Positions 7,559 through 17,250 are shown, counted from the first letter of the stretch. The stretch: 64,000 bases of DNA from Halomonas sp. HL-93 (GCF_900086985.1 NZ_LT593974.1:2542001-2606000), one strand, 5' to 3'. The notes: a model not told the origin generated them from the letters alone. Numbers and translations: made by a program.

Positions 7559-8311
7559 ATGAGGTTATTTTCCTTGCAAGGGCAAGTGGCCATGGTTACC
7601 GGTTGCAATAAAGGCTTGGGCCAAGGCATTGCCGTGGCGCTAGCCGAGGCGGGCGCTGACATTGTTGGCGTCAGCCGCTCACCCACCGATCAAACGCGCC
7701 AGAAAGTCGAAGCGTACGGGCAACGTTTTTACACTATCGAAGCAGAATTAGGTCATCACGCGCCAAGCGATATCGTTAACCAAGCCATCAACCAAGCCGG
7801 CAAACTGGATATTCTGGTTAACAATGCGGGGATGATTCGCCGGGCTCCGGCGATTGAGTTCTCTGAACAAGACTGGGACTCGGTGATAGACGTCAACTTA
7901 AAGGCGGCGTTTTTTCTGGCTCAGCAGGTTGCCAAGCACTTAATTGAGCGCAAAGCACCCGGTAAGATCGTCAATATTGCCTCCCTGCTTTCGTTTCAAG
8001 GCGGCATTCGCGTCCCCTCTTACACCGCGAGTAAAAGTGGCATCCTCGGGTTAACGCGACTACTGGCTAACGAATGGGCACCTTACGATATCAACGTCAA
8101 TGCCATCGCGCCTGGATACATGGCGACGGATAACACCCAAGCACTGCGCGACGACCCCAACCGCCATGATGAAATACTCGGCCGCATTCCCGCCGGACGC
8201 TGGGGTACCCCCGAAGATCTGGCCGGTGCGGCCATCTATCTATGCTCCGACGCCGCCCGCTATGTGCATGGTCACACCCTGGCTGTGGACGGGGGTTGGC
8301 TCGCCCGTTAA
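7559..8311 (+). CDS. kduD: 2-dehydro-3-deoxy-D-gluconate 5-dehydrogenase (SDR family)
   Basis: 250 residues, classical short-chain dehydrogenase. The nucleotide-binding motif is TGCNKGLGQG at 14-23, NNAG is near residue 90, and the Ser-Tyr-Lys triad shows as SLLSF and SYTASKSG. The C-terminal motif is VDGGWLAR. The motif pattern matches KduD, which interconverts 2,5-diketo-3-deoxygluconate and KDG with NAD(H) in uronate breakdown. Last gene of the plus-strand operon, it converges on uxuA with a 27-base gap. A gluconate 5-dehydrogenase role is the main alternative. Confidence 0.87.
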   Translation: MRLFSLQGQVAMVTGCNKGLGQGIAVALAEAGADIVGVSRSPTDQTRQKVEAYGQRFYTIEAELGHHAPSDIVNQAINQAGKLDILVNNAGMIRRAPAIEFSEQDWDSVIDVNLKAAFFLAQQVAKHLIERKAPGKIVNIASLLSFQGGIRVPSYTASKSGILGLTRLLANEWAPYDINVNAIAPGYMATDNTQALRDDPNRHDEILGRIPAGRWGTPEDLAGAAIYLCSDAARYVHGHTLAVDGGWLAR

Positions 8312-8338
8312 AAGCCGGGCGTCAGCGCGCTTTTACGC

Positions 8339-9532
8339 TCAAGTCGGTCGCGACGCGCGCTCGGTCAACTGCCGCACCGCCAGCTCCACACCGCGCAGTT
8401 CCGCCAACCCCCGCAGGCGCCCGTAGAGTGGGTAACCCGGCGCCGTGTTGCGCTGTTGATCATCCAGCAGTTGGTGGCCGTGGTCCGGGCGCAGCGGCAA
8501 GCGCGCCCCGCCCTCTCGCTCGCGCCGCCGCTCTTCATCCACCAGAGCATGTATCACCTCCACCATATCCACATCACCGGCCAAGTGCGGTGCCTCGTGG
8601 AACGAGCGCGAATCCGCTTCACGCTGCGTGGCACGCAGATGGATAAAGTGAATATGCGGGGCAAAGTGGCGGGTCATGGCCACCAAATCATTGTCTTGTC
8701 GAACACCGTAAGAGCCGGTGCAAAGGGTCAAACCATTGGCGGGGCTGGGTATGCGATCGACAATCCACTGGGCATCCTCGCGCGTAGAGACCACTCGGGG
8801 CAGCCCTAGCAGCGATCGTGGCGGGTCATCAGGATGGATGGCCATACGAATGCCCACTTCTTCCGCTACCGGAATAACCACCTGGAGAAAGTAACCTAGG
8901 TTCTCCCGCAGCCGAGCGGCGTCAATATCAGCGTAACCTTCAAGGACCGCGCGAAACTGCTCAAGGGTGTAGTGCTCTTCGGCGCCCGGCAGCCCAGCGA
9001 TCAGCGTGTTGACTAATTTGTCACGGCCAGCGCTATCTAACCCCTCAAGATAGCGGCTTGCTTGAGTTTGCTCCTCATCGCTGTACGCTTTCTCAGCGCC
9101 TGGTCGCTGAAGCAAGTAAAGATCAAAAGCCGCAAACGCGGTTTGATCAAAGCGCAGCGCCAAGGCACCATCGGGTAATTGATAGGTTAGATCCGTACGT
9201 GTCCAGTCCAGCACCGGCATAAAGTTGTAGCACACGGTATCGATACCACAGGCCGCCAGGTTGCGTAGCGTCTGGCAGTAGGTGGCGATCAGCGCATCGC
9301 GCTCAGGCAGGCCTTTTTTGATCGACTCATGTACCGGTACGCTCTCCACCACCGACCATGTCAGGCCAGCGGCTTCGATCATCTGCTGACGCTCACGGAT
9401 CGCCTCAACCGACCAAACCTGATCATTGGGCACCTCGTGCAGTGCCGTCACGATACCGGTGGCGCCTGTTTGGCGAATTTCTTCCAGCCGAATCGCATCT
9501 TTAGGGCCAAACCAGCGCCAGGTATGCTCCAT
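8339..9532 (-). CDS. uxuA: Mannonate dehydratase UxuA
   Basis: 397 residues, the usual UxuA length. The N-terminal RWFGPKD segment and the TIM-barrel metal/substrate motifs ([56 protein letters not shown]) are all present. It dehydrates D-mannonate to KDG using a divalent metal. It is the last gene of the minus-strand uronate operon. The gap to uxuB upstream is filled by a 145-base MITE-like repeat. The same operon also encodes an unrelated ManD dehydratase. Confidence 0.95.
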   Translation of the reverse strand: MEHTWRWFGPKDAIRLEEIRQTGATGIVTALHEVPNDQVWSVEAIRERQQMIEAAGLTWSVVESVPVHESIKKGLPERDALIATYCQTLRNLAACGIDTVCYNFMPVLDWTRTDLTYQLPDGALALRFDQTAFAAFDLYLLQRPGAEKAYSDEEQTQASRYLEGLDSAGRDKLVNTLIAGLPGAEEHYTLEQFRAVLEGYADIDAARLRENLGYFLQVVIPVAEEVGIRMAIHPDDPPRSLLGLPRVVSTREDAQWIVDRIPSPANGLTLCTGSYGVRQDNDLVAMTRHFAPHIHFIHLRATQREADSRSFHEAPHLAGDVDMVEVIHALVDEERRREREGGARLPLRPDHGHQLLDDQQRNTAPGYPLYGRLRGLAELRGVELAVRQLTERASRPT

Positions 9533-9548
9533 GGGGATCTCCTTTTAT

Positions 9549-9693
9549 TAGGCTTTGTATGAAAACTGCCTACGCTCGACAATACGGCGTTAAAAATCGC
9601 CTCGAAATGCTCATTTACACCCCGTAAACTCCGCTTTCTCGTTGATTTTTGCCTTGTCTAGTCTTCGCTCGCCGACTTTTCGTATAAAGCCTA
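9549..9693 (-). repeat. MITE-like repeat, copy 1 (between uxuB and uxuA)
   Basis: A 145-base element in reverse orientation relative to the copy at 35538-35682. The two align without a length change and differ at scattered positions. The ends read TAGGCTTTGTATGAAAA and, on the other strand, TAGGCTTTATACGAAAA, so they form terminal inverted repeats bounded by TA. The body is itself an imperfect palindrome. It fills nearly the entire uxuB-uxuA gap, and its outer TA forms part of the uxuB stop codon (TAG, 9691-9693). It has no coding capacity. Confidence 0.85.
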
Positions 9694-11160
9694 GTTGCGC
9701 TCAAGCGCTGCCAGCGCTTCACTTAGTCCACCTTGGATCAGCGTTTGATACGCGTTTAGTACGCACTGAGCAAACACTTTGTCTGCGGCTAGCTCGCTCG
9801 GCACCACATCGTCCATGGCTAAAAAGGCGGCGACCAACGTACTGGCATCGACGCCATGGGCGTGGTGTAAATCGGCAAAGCGCTTGGCTAGCGGGTCGTC
9901 AACGGTGTAGCGATTCCCGAGCAGATCTTCGCCCGCGGTGTAGCGAATCCAGGCCGCCATTCCCAACGCCACGCAGGGCGATGTCTCACCAGCGGCACTA
10001 CGTTTCAGTGCTCCAGAAAGCCAGCGCTGCGGCAGCTTTTGGCTGCCATCCATAGCGATTTGCTGCAGGCGATGGCGCAGGCTGTCATTGGCAAAGCGCG
10101 CCAGCAGCGAGTCAGCGTAAGCGTCTAAATCAATCCCTTCCGGCATCTCAAGGGTAGGCGCCGCCTCTTCAAGCATATAGCGGCGTAGCAGCACGCGAAG
10201 CGCGACGTGATTGACCCCTTCATAGACCGTTTCAATACCCGCTAATGCACCCAAGTAAGCCAGTAAGGAGTGGCTGCCATTGAGCATGCGTAACTTCATG
10301 GTTTCAAACGGCGCTACATCGGCGACCATCTCAACGCCTTCGGTTTCCCAGTTCGGCCGCCCAGTTGGGAAATTGTCTTCCACCACCCACTGGGTGAACG
10401 CCTCGCATACCACAGCGTTTGAATCTGTAACCCCCAGCGCCGCTAAACGCTCAAAGTCCGTGTCGGTCATGGCGGGCACGATGCGATCCACCATGCTGCA
10501 GGGAAATGCCACCTCGGAGGCTATCCAGCTAGCCAGCGCGGCATCGCGCTGCTCAGCTAACTGCACCACCGCTTGGCGTGTTCGCTTACCGTTATCCGGC
10601 ATATTGTCGCAAGAGAGCACCGTAAAGGGGGCAATGCCTGCTTCCCGCCGCCGAGCTAACGCTTCAACCAGCAGCCCTGGTGCGGTACGCGGCTGCTGGG
10701 GCGAGGCGATATCGCCGATGATCATCGGATCATCGTCTCTTAATTCACCGCTAGCCGGGTTTAAAAAGTAGCCCTTCTCGGTCACCGTTAAAGTAACGAT
10801 ACGGGTGTCCGCAGAGGCCATTCGCGCTAACAGCCTTTCCCGGTCACGCCCCCAATTACCGGCACCATCACGGCCAGAAAACAACGTCTCTTCGATCACG
10901 CCTATTTCGCGCAGTGTGACGCTGTCACTATCGGTGTACTCGGCGACATGATAGCGATGCCCAGCCGCGCTCAATCCGTCGACTAAACCAACGCTGGCAC
11001 GCAGGTTAGCGCTGCAAACACCCCACCCAGTGTCACCACTACGCTGACGATAACGCTCTAAATAGACCGCTTGATGGGCACGGTGAAATGCGCCTAAGCC
11101 CAAATGAACAAAACCGATCTGACCGCTTTTGGGCTTCGCTTCAATACGCTGTGGAGCCAT
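9691..11160 (-). CDS. uxuB: D-fructuronate reductase / mannitol dehydrogenase family protein UxuB
   Basis: 489 residues of the polyol long-chain dehydrogenase family. The N-terminal Rossmann motif is GFVHLGLGAFHRAHQ. The catalytic segment with Lys-x5-Asn-x2-His is KLRMLNGSHSLLAYLG, and a CDNMPDNGKRTR motif is also present. UxuB reduces D-fructuronate to D-mannonate with NADH. It follows dctM by 6 bases and precedes uxuA. Its TAG stop lies in the terminal inverted repeat of the MITE-like element at 9549-9693, so the last codons may have been set by the insertion. Confidence 0.93.
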   Translation of the reverse strand: MAPQRIEAKPKSGQIGFVHLGLGAFHRAHQAVYLERYRQRSGDTGWGVCSANLRASVGLVDGLSAAGHRYHVAEYTDSDSVTLREIGVIEETLFSGRDGAGNWGRDRERLLARMASADTRIVTLTVTEKGYFLNPASGELRDDDPMIIGDIASPQQPRTAPGLLVEALARRREAGIAPFTVLSCDNMPDNGKRTRQAVVQLAEQRDAALASWIASEVAFPCSMVDRIVPAMTDTDFERLAALGVTDSNAVVCEAFTQWVVEDNFPTGRPNWETEGVEMVADVAPFETMKLRMLNGSHSLLAYLGALAGIETVYEGVNHVALRVLLRRYMLEEAAPTLEMPEGIDLDAYADSLLARFANDSLRHRLQQIAMDGSQKLPQRWLSGALKRSAAGETSPCVALGMAAWIRYTAGEDLLGNRYTVDDPLAKRFADLHHAHGVDASTLVAAFLAMDDVVPSELAADKVFAQCVLNAYQTLIQGGLSEALAALERN

Positions 11161-11166
11161 AGTTGT

Positions 11167-12447
11167 TTACTCTCCCATCAACAAGTTAGGCAACCAAAGC
11201 GAAATCGCGGGGACATAGGTCACCAACAACAGCACCGCCAAGTTGCATAGCAAAAAGGGCACGATGGCTCTTGCCACCGTCAACATAGGCAGTTTGCCAA
11301 TACCCGCCACCACAAATAGGCACACCCCTACCGGCGGCGTTGTTAGCCCGATCATCAGGTTCAGCACCGCGATCACCGCAAAATGAACCGGATCGACACC
11401 CACGCCAGTGGCTACTCCCACCAAGGCAGGAAAAAGAATAATCAGCGCGGCGATGGTCTCCATAAAAGCGCCGACAAATAGCAGAATCAGGTTAAGAATA
11501 AGTAAAACGATCAGCGGGTTGTCGCTAATGGAGAGAATAAGCGCAGCGATCATCTGCGGAATCTGTTCGCTGGTAAGGATCCAGCCAAACAGGTTTGCCA
11601 ACCCCACCATCAGCAGCAGTGCAGAGGAGGTCAATACAGTGTCTGACAAAATCGCCGGGAGCTTTTTCCACGACAGGCCTTTATACACATACATACCCAC
11701 CACTAGTGCATAAAGCGAGGCGACAATAGACGCTTCTGTGGGAGTAAAAAACCCGCCAATAATGCCGTAGAGAATAATCACGGTCATCAGCAGCGCCCAG
11801 AAGGCCGTTTTCGCTTCGCGCAGCAGCTGCAGAAATGGTACCCGCTGCTCTTTGGGGTATCCGCGACGAACGGCCAGGATATACACCGTGGCCATCATGG
11901 CGAGTCCCATCAACAGGCCAGGAATCGCACCCGCCAGGAACATTCGACCAACCGAAATACCGCTTAGTGAACCTACGATAATCATCGGCACGCTGGGCGG
12001 AATAATCGGCCCAACGGTTGACGAGGCGGCGGTAACCGCAGCGGCAAAAGGTTTGTCATAACCCGAGCGCGCCATACCGGGGATCATCACCGAACCGATG
12101 CTGGCTGAGTCGGCCACCGCCGTGCCGGAGATACCGCCGAAAATCATTGAGCCCGCCACATTGGCCAAGCCAAGCCCGCCGCGAATATGACCTAATAATG
12201 CGTTGGAGAAACGCACGATATGTTCCGTGATATTGCCGACGTTCATCAAATTGCCGGCCAGCACAAAACCGGGAATACAGAGCAGCACAAAGGTGTCGAT
12301 GCCCGCATACATCCGCTGCGGAACAATCGTCAATGAAATGCCTTCAAGCAGCAGATAAGAAAGCGAGGCTAACCCCAGCGCGAACGCAATAGGCATCCCC
12401 ACCAAGAGCAGAATCAAGAAAACACTGAAGAGAATAATAACTTCCAT
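11167..12447 (-). CDS. dctM: TRAP transporter large permease (DctM)
   Basis: 426 residues from the ATG at 12447, chosen because AGGAG lies 7-8 bases upstream and the start falls 2 bases after the dctQ stop. A frame extension to 12483 would overlap dctQ and adds non-family residues. About 12 hydrophobic helices with family motifs (GVVGIPIAFALG-type start, SGTAVADSASIG, PPSVPMIIVGS, FTPTEASIVA, LTPPVGVCLFV) identify the sodium-coupled TRAP permease. It works with DctQ and DctP; the cluster suggests an aldonate or uronate substrate. Confidence 0.95.
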   Translation of the reverse strand: MEVIILFSVFLILLLVGMPIAFALGLASLSYLLLEGISLTIVPQRMYAGIDTFVLLCIPGFVLAGNLMNVGNITEHIVRFSNALLGHIRGGLGLANVAGSMIFGGISGTAVADSASIGSVMIPGMARSGYDKPFAAAVTAASSTVGPIIPPSVPMIIVGSLSGISVGRMFLAGAIPGLLMGLAMMATVYILAVRRGYPKEQRVPFLQLLREAKTAFWALLMTVIILYGIIGGFFTPTEASIVASLYALVVGMYVYKGLSWKKLPAILSDTVLTSSALLLMVGLANLFGWILTSEQIPQMIAALILSISDNPLIVLLILNLILLFVGAFMETIAALIILFPALVGVATGVGVDPVHFAVIAVLNLMIGLTTPPVGVCLFVVAGIGKLPMLTVARAIVPFLLCNLAVLLLVTYVPAISLWLPNLLMGE

Positions 12448-12449
12448 GC

Positions 12450-13028
12450 TTACGACTCCTGAAGAGAGGCAGAGGAGCGACACATTGCGATAATTCCCTC
12501 AAGGCACCCTAGTACGCTGTACACCAGGAGTAGCGCAAAGGTGACTACCGTTGAGAAAAAGATATACAGCATGGGAACATGCAGCGTTGGCGAGGTCTGC
12601 ATGGTGCCGTTTTGCGCATACTGCCAAGCGTAAGGCAGCACTAGATATGCAAACAGGCCAATCAGCGAACAAATTAGCACTTGAAAAGCCGCCTGCATGC
12701 GCGGCCCCAGCAGGTGGTGGAAAAGTTCAACGCTGATATGTCGGTTCTGGCGCAATACAACACCGACGGATAACGCCACCATATAAATAAACAGATAGCG
12801 CGAGAGTTCCTCAGTCCAAGCAATAGAAAACGGCAAAAATAGCCGCGAACAAATTTGCAGCAGTACCGTGACGGCAATCGCAACAAGTGCCACGACCGCC
12901 AAGGTTAGAAAACAATTATCCACCCAGCCAATCACGCGCCCAATGGGGCCTTTTAGCTTAGGCACCGCCGACATTGAATCCAGACTTTCCAACGCTTCCT
13001 GTTCAAGCGCTTTGTGATCCGAGTTCAT
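12450..13028 (-). CDS. dctQ: TRAP transporter small permease (DctQ)
   Basis: 192 residues with four hydrophobic helices (about 36-58, 70-90, 107-130, 148-172) after a charged cytosolic N-terminus of about 30 residues. It carries the TRAP small-subunit pattern FSIAWTEELSRYLFIY and RQNRHISVELF. It couples the binding protein to the large permease. It sits directly before dctM and 104 bases after dctP; the gap holds a strong hairpin that may set subunit ratios. Confidence 0.93.
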   Translation of the reverse strand: MNSDHKALEQEALESLDSMSAVPKLKGPIGRVIGWVDNCFLTLAVVALVAIAVTVLLQICSRLFLPFSIAWTEELSRYLFIYMVALSVGVVLRQNRHISVELFHHLLGPRMQAAFQVLICSLIGLFAYLVLPYAWQYAQNGTMQTSPTLHVPMLYIFFSTVVTFALLLVYSVLGCLEGIIAMCRSSASLQES

Positions 13029-13069
13029 AACCGTATCCTCATGGGCAAGCAGCCTTTGCCGTTCGAAAA

Positions 13070-13092
13070 TGGGCCAGCAAGATGCCGGCCCA
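13070..13092 (-). promoter_or_regulatory. Intercistronic hairpin between dctP and dctQ
   Basis: The 23-base inverted repeat pairs TGGGCC with GGCCCA, with inner GC pairs and a short loop. It lies in the dctP-dctQ gap with no T-run on the minus strand, so it is not a classical terminator. Such hairpins after a binding-protein gene often stabilise the upstream message or reduce read-through, giving more binding protein than permease. That role is inferred. Confidence 0.5.
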
Positions 13093-13132
13093 TCGCCATT
13101 ACCAGTTCACTACCAACGCATTACCGGCGAGC

Positions 13133-14101
13133 TTACAAATCCTGGATAGCGTCAAAGAGTTCACGCTGCTCGTCGGTTAAGGCCTCAAGGACAGCGGGGC
13201 GAGCTTTCTCTGCGAATGCATCGACGTCGACTTCCACAAACTCCATCCCACGCTCTTTAAGCGCTTCTTCAAGACGTTCTTGATCATCAATGAAAAGCTC
13301 AGCCTGATGATCCTGCATGGTTTGGGCAGCATCACGAACCACCTGCTGTAACTCATCAGGCATACTTTCTAACTGATTACGTCCGATCACCACATAGATC
13401 CAACTGCGCACATGGCCTGTCATGTTGACGTAGTCCTGCACCTCGTTGAAGCTGGCACTTTCGATCAGACTTAGCGGGTTTTCCTGGCTTTCTAAGGTAT
13501 CTTGCTGCAGCGCAGTAAACACTTCGCTAAACGCCATAGGGGTTGGACGTGCACCCATCGCTTTCCAAGTATCAACAAATAGCGGCACGTTAGGCACGCG
13601 TAGACGCAGCCCATCGAGTTCGTCTGGGTCACGGATAGGCCGGTTGGAGGTCAGCTCACGGGGACCGCGCTCAAACCACGCCAATGGGACTAAGTTTGTC
13701 TGCTCAGTGATTTGCGCCTCAATTTCAGCGCCGATGTCACCGTTAACCGCCGCATGAAGGTGCTCGGAATCTCGAAAGGCGTAAGGTACCGCCATCATGG
13801 CGGCTTTCGGCGCCCAATTCTGTAAGCTTTCACCCGTGATGGTCATATCCGCCGTGCCCAATTGGATACTATTGATCACGTCCATCTCGTTACCGAGCTG
13901 CTCACTGGGGTAGAGGCGCACCTCGATCTGCCCATCGGAGTTCGCTTCGACTTCTTCTTTAAATTTCTCGGCGGCCTGGTGCCAAATGTTTTGCTCATTG
14001 GCTAAATGGCCGAAACGCAAAGTATAGTCTGCCGCCATCAGGGAGTGACTGCCTAATATGGCGGCCCCAAGAACGGCGCTGGTGATAAATTGTTTAATCA
14101 T
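13133..14101 (-). CDS. dctP: TRAP transporter substrate-binding protein (DctP)
   Basis: 322 residues from the ATG at 14101, which has AGGAGAG 6 bases upstream; the frame extends to 14119 but that start lacks support. A signal peptide (MIKQFITSAVLGAAILGSHS, cleavage after LMAA) precedes a DctP fold with YTLRFGHLANEQNIWHQAA. The central region includes LTSNRPIRDPDELDGLRLRVP, where the conserved Arg that salt-bridges the ligand carboxylate is expected. Neighbouring L-gulonate, fructuronate and mannonate enzymes suggest a sugar-acid ligand. Confidence 0.94.
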   Translation of the reverse strand: MIKQFITSAVLGAAILGSHSLMAADYTLRFGHLANEQNIWHQAAEKFKEEVEANSDGQIEVRLYPSEQLGNEMDVINSIQLGTADMTITGESLQNWAPKAAMMAVPYAFRDSEHLHAAVNGDIGAEIEAQITEQTNLVPLAWFERGPRELTSNRPIRDPDELDGLRLRVPNVPLFVDTWKAMGARPTPMAFSEVFTALQQDTLESQENPLSLIESASFNEVQDYVNMTGHVRSWIYVVIGRNQLESMPDELQQVVRDAAQTMQDHQAELFIDDQERLEEALKERGMEFVEVDVDAFAEKARPAVLEALTDEQRELFDAIQDL

Positions 14102-14164
14102 TTTCTCTCTCCTGCACACTGGTGTTGTAGATTGTTAATTACGCGTGGGTTGGCGTGGTTACCC

Positions 14165-15187
14165 TTAGGCACTGATTTGAATCAGTACCTTGCGGGCCTC
14201 TTCAGGTCGGTGATCAAGCATCTCGATGGCATTGGGCATGTCACCTAGCGGTAACCGATGGCTGACGAGCGCCAACGGATCCAACTGCCCACTTGCCATT
14301 AGCTCAAGCACCTCCGGAAACTTACGATTGTTCAGGCGCGAGCCAACCAAGGTCAGCTCTTTCTTGATCACCTCTAGCTGCACTAGCTCACTGGGCTGAA
14401 CGCTAAAGCCCAGCAGACCAATGCGCCCTGCTGGCGACGCTAAACGCAGCATTTGCGGTAGCAGCGCGGGGACACAGGCCGCATCGGCAATTAGCGGCAC
14501 GCCCTCACCCTGGGTTAAGGCAAGCACCTCTTTTTCCACATCTTGCTCGCGGCTATTAAGTACCTGCGTTGCCCCAAGCTGTTTTGCCGCGGCTAAACGC
14601 TCATTAATAACGTCAGTGACGATGATCTCTTCGACGCCCTTGGCCAGGGCCATCTGCAGGATCGTCAGGCCAATAACCCCGGCGCCTAAAATCATTAGCC
14701 GGTCACCAGGGTGCGGCTGCATACGATCAAGTACGTTGGCGGCAATGGTGTAAGGCTCTACTAAGGCAGCAGCATCTAGTCCGATATGATCAGGTAGGTG
14801 GTGCACATTAGCCGCGGGGACGGCAACAAACTCTTCAAAACCGCCATCGCGATGCACGCCGATCACTTCAAGCGAACTGCACACGTTGGGACGACCAATC
14901 CGGCAGGGGTAGCAATCGCCGCAGCTGATAACCGGGTCAATGCAGACGCGATCCCCAGCGGTTACGTCAAGCACCCCTTCCCCCACCGCTTCCACTACCC
15001 CGGCAAACTCGTGGCCGGTGATACGCGGAAAGCGCACAAAGGCGTTATCGCCATGGATAATGTGCATATCCGAACCGCAGATACCGGCAAATGCCACGCG
15101 CACCAGCACTTCACCAGTGGCCGCCTTGGGCGGTTCAACATCTGCCACCTGATAGTCGTGAGGTGCCTTCACCTGGAATGCTTTCAT
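14165..15187 (-). CDS. Zinc-dependent alcohol dehydrogenase, probable L-gulonate 5-dehydrogenase
   Basis: 340 residues, medium-chain dehydrogenase family. The catalytic zinc site shows as GICGSDMH and GHEFAGVVE. The structural zinc lobe is CGDCYPCRIGRPNVC, and the Rossmann motif is LGAGVIGLTILQMA. It resembles RspB/YjjN-type enzymes. In Chromohalobacter salexigens, as I recall the literature, the ManD neighbour oxidises L-gulonate to D-fructuronate; the same order here supports that role. L-idonate or galactonate oxidation are alternatives. It lies between dctP and manD. Confidence 0.85.
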   Translation of the reverse strand: MKAFQVKAPHDYQVADVEPPKAATGEVLVRVAFAGICGSDMHIIHGDNAFVRFPRITGHEFAGVVEAVGEGVLDVTAGDRVCIDPVISCGDCYPCRIGRPNVCSSLEVIGVHRDGGFEEFVAVPAANVHHLPDHIGLDAAALVEPYTIAANVLDRMQPHPGDRLMILGAGVIGLTILQMALAKGVEEIIVTDVINERLAAAKQLGATQVLNSREQDVEKEVLALTQGEGVPLIADAACVPALLPQMLRLASPAGRIGLLGFSVQPSELVQLEVIKKELTLVGSRLNNRKFPEVLELMASGQLDPLALVSHRLPLGDMPNAIEMLDHRPEEARKVLIQISA

Positions 15188-15235
15188 TGACGTAAATCTC
15201 CTTTCCTATGCCACGAATTCACCAATGCCCCTAGC

Positions 15236-16447
15236 TCACCAATGCCATAGCGTGCCGTCTTCCAACCGGTTAACCGGCAGGCTGGCGCGCTTATAGGGAT
15301 ATTGCTTGGCTAGCTGTTCGTCGATATCAACGCCGTGCCCCGGCGTTTCGCCAACGATGAAGTGGCCGTCTTCGAACCGGTAATCGTGAGGAAAGACCTC
15401 ATCCGTAGCGCGGGTATGGGGCATATATTCCTGAATGCCAAAATTGGGCACCCAGGTATCAAAATGAATCGCCGACCCCAGGCAAACCGGCGAAAGATCC
15501 GTCGGCCCGTGGAATCCGGTACGCACGTGATAAAGCCCCGCCAAATCGGCAATTCGGCGCACATGGGTGATACCACCGGCGTGGGTCAGAGTGGCACGGA
15601 TATAGTCGATCCACTGGTTTTCGATCAGCGCCTTGGCGTCATATAGGCTGTTAAAGACTTCGCCCACCGCCAAAGGTGTGGTGGTGTGTTGGCGGATGAG
15701 GCCAAACGCCTCCTGGTTCTCGGCAGGCACGCAGTCTTCGAGCCAAAACAGATGGTAGGACTCAACCTCTTTGCCTAAACGAGCGGCTTCAATGGGCGTC
15801 AAGCGGTGATGAACATCATGTAGCACGTGCAATTCATCGCCGAAGCGTTCTCGCACAGCGGCAAACAGTTTTGGCACATGGTTTAAGTATTTGCTGGTAC
15901 TCCACACGTGCTCTGCGGGCAACTCGGCATCGGCGGGCTCATAAGGCTCGCCCTCTTTTTTGGCAACACCATAAATGCTGGCAATGCCTGGCACACCCGC
16001 CTGAACACGCACGGCTTTGTAGCCCTCATCCACATGTCGAGCGACTTCTTCCAGGCAGGCATCAATATCGCGCCCCGTTGCATGGCCATATACCATCACC
16101 CGGTCACGGCTCTTGCCACCTAACAGTTGGTAAAGCGGCATGCCCGCTAGTTTTGCTTTAATGTCCCAAAGCGCCATATCCACAGCGGCGATGGCAGTCA
16201 TAGTGACAGGCCCACGACGCCAATAAGCGCCGCGGTAGAGGTAGTGCCATATATCTTCTATGCGCTGGGGGTCGCGCCCGATTAACGTCGGGATTACGTG
16301 CTCCTCCAGGTACGCCACCACGGCCATTTCACGCCCATTGAGCGTCGCATCACCAATGCCATATTCGCCCTGATCCGTCACAATTTTCAGCGTCACAAAA
16401 TTGCGCCCCGGCGAGGTCACAATGGTATAGGCCCGCTCGATTTTCAT
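15236..16447 (-). CDS. manD: Enolase-superfamily D-mannonate/D-gluconate dehydratase (ManD/RspA)
   Basis: 403 residues with an N-terminal capping domain and an enolase barrel. Metal and catalytic segments include [39 protein letters not shown] and [10 protein letters not shown], with His313 the likely barrel-end catalytic His. This is the ManD subgroup, dehydrating D-mannonate and/or D-gluconate to KDG. The sequence is close to the C. salexigens family member. Its ATG overlaps the GntR stop by 4 bases (ATGA). A second, unrelated mannonate dehydratase (UxuA) lies in the same operon. Confidence 0.92.
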   Translation of the reverse strand: MKIERAYTIVTSPGRNFVTLKIVTDQGEYGIGDATLNGREMAVVAYLEEHVIPTLIGRDPQRIEDIWHYLYRGAYWRRGPVTMTAIAAVDMALWDIKAKLAGMPLYQLLGGKSRDRVMVYGHATGRDIDACLEEVARHVDEGYKAVRVQAGVPGIASIYGVAKKEGEPYEPADAELPAEHVWSTSKYLNHVPKLFAAVRERFGDELHVLHDVHHRLTPIEAARLGKEVESYHLFWLEDCVPAENQEAFGLIRQHTTTPLAVGEVFNSLYDAKALIENQWIDYIRATLTHAGGITHVRRIADLAGLYHVRTGFHGPTDLSPVCLGSAIHFDTWVPNFGIQEYMPHTRATDEVFPHDYRFEDGHFIVGETPGHGVDIDEQLAKQYPYKRASLPVNRLEDGTLWHW

Positions 16448-17181
16448 TGGATCGCCTCCTGTAACAAGGTTTGGTTTTCTTGTACTTCGAACAAATCGGG
16501 GAAACGACGAACCAAATCGGGCATCGAGACCAAAATCTCGCGTAGATGAAGCGCCATCGCCTGCTCTGCGAGGGAGGCATCCCGCGCCTCAATAGCCGCA
16601 ACGATATTGGCATGCTGCTCTACAAGCCGCTCCAGCGGGGTGCTATGGGGCACACTGAGGTAGCGCACCCGGTCAAGCTGAGCGCGGACTTCTTCAATGA
16701 CTTTCCAGGCGGCGTGCTGCTTTACCCCTAGTGAAAGCGTTCGATGAAACGCTTCATCAAGGCGATAAAAACGGTCGTAATCATGGGGCTTTACACAGCG
16801 CCGCTGACGCTCCAATAAATCATGTAGCTCGGTCAGTATTGCTGGTTCAATCCCCTTTTCAGCCGCCAACTTGACTACCGCCACTTCGACCGCCTCACGT
16901 ACAAAGCGAGCCTCAAGTACCGCCCGTTGAGAAATCCTCACCACATAGGTACCGCGCTGAGGCTTGACCTCCACCAGCCCTGCTTCGGAGAGTCTTATAA
17001 AAGCTTCTCGCACTGGCTGACGGCTAACCGAGAACGTGTCAGCAAGCTCTTTTTCAGATAATGCCTGGCCCGGTGCCAACACCATCTGAATGATCGATTG
17101 CCTTAGCACTTGGAATAACCGTTGGCGAACCGAGTCCGTGTCACGGGTTTCCTGCCATAGCGTTTGTAATGTCGTGTGCAT
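16444..17181 (-). CDS. GntR-family (FadR subfamily) regulator of the uronate operon
   Basis: 245 residues from the ATG at 17181; the in-frame extension to 17226 adds non-family residues. The winged helix (about 20-85) shows [21 protein letters not shown] and KPQRGTYVV. The C-terminal FCD helical domain has metal-site-like Asp/His residues ([13 protein letters not shown] and HREILV-type ending). It overlaps manD by 4 bases and heads the minus-strand operon, so it most likely represses it and responds to a pathway sugar acid. A candidate inverted-repeat site lies at 17237-17250. Confidence 0.9.
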   Translation of the reverse strand: MHTTLQTLWQETRDTDSVRQRLFQVLRQSIIQMVLAPGQALSEKELADTFSVSRQPVREAFIRLSEAGLVEVKPQRGTYVVRISQRAVLEARFVREAVEVAVVKLAAEKGIEPAILTELHDLLERQRRCVKPHDYDRFYRLDEAFHRTLSLGVKQHAAWKVIEEVRAQLDRVRYLSVPHSTPLERLVEQHANIVAAIEARDASLAEQAMALHLREILVSMPDLVRRFPDLFEVQENQTLLQEAIQ

Positions 17182-17236
17182 AACACCTGAATCCGAATAC
17201 TGGGGTCTGTGACGACTGGCGGCCACTTCTGATGTG

Positions 17237-17250
17237 ACTAGTATGGTAGT
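17237..17250. promoter_or_regulatory. Candidate GntR operator
   Basis: ACTAGTATGGTAGT carries 4-base inverted arms (ACTA/TAGT), and AGTATGG is repeated directly at 17240-17246 and 17248-17254. It lies 56 bases upstream of the GntR start and between divergent genes. FadR-type regulators bind short imperfect palindromes of this size. The match is weak and rests on position. Confidence 0.3.

Noticed and set aside
8312..8338. Terminator between kduD and uxuA
   Set aside because: The 27-base gap has a GC-rich palindromic stretch but no T-run; not enough to call.
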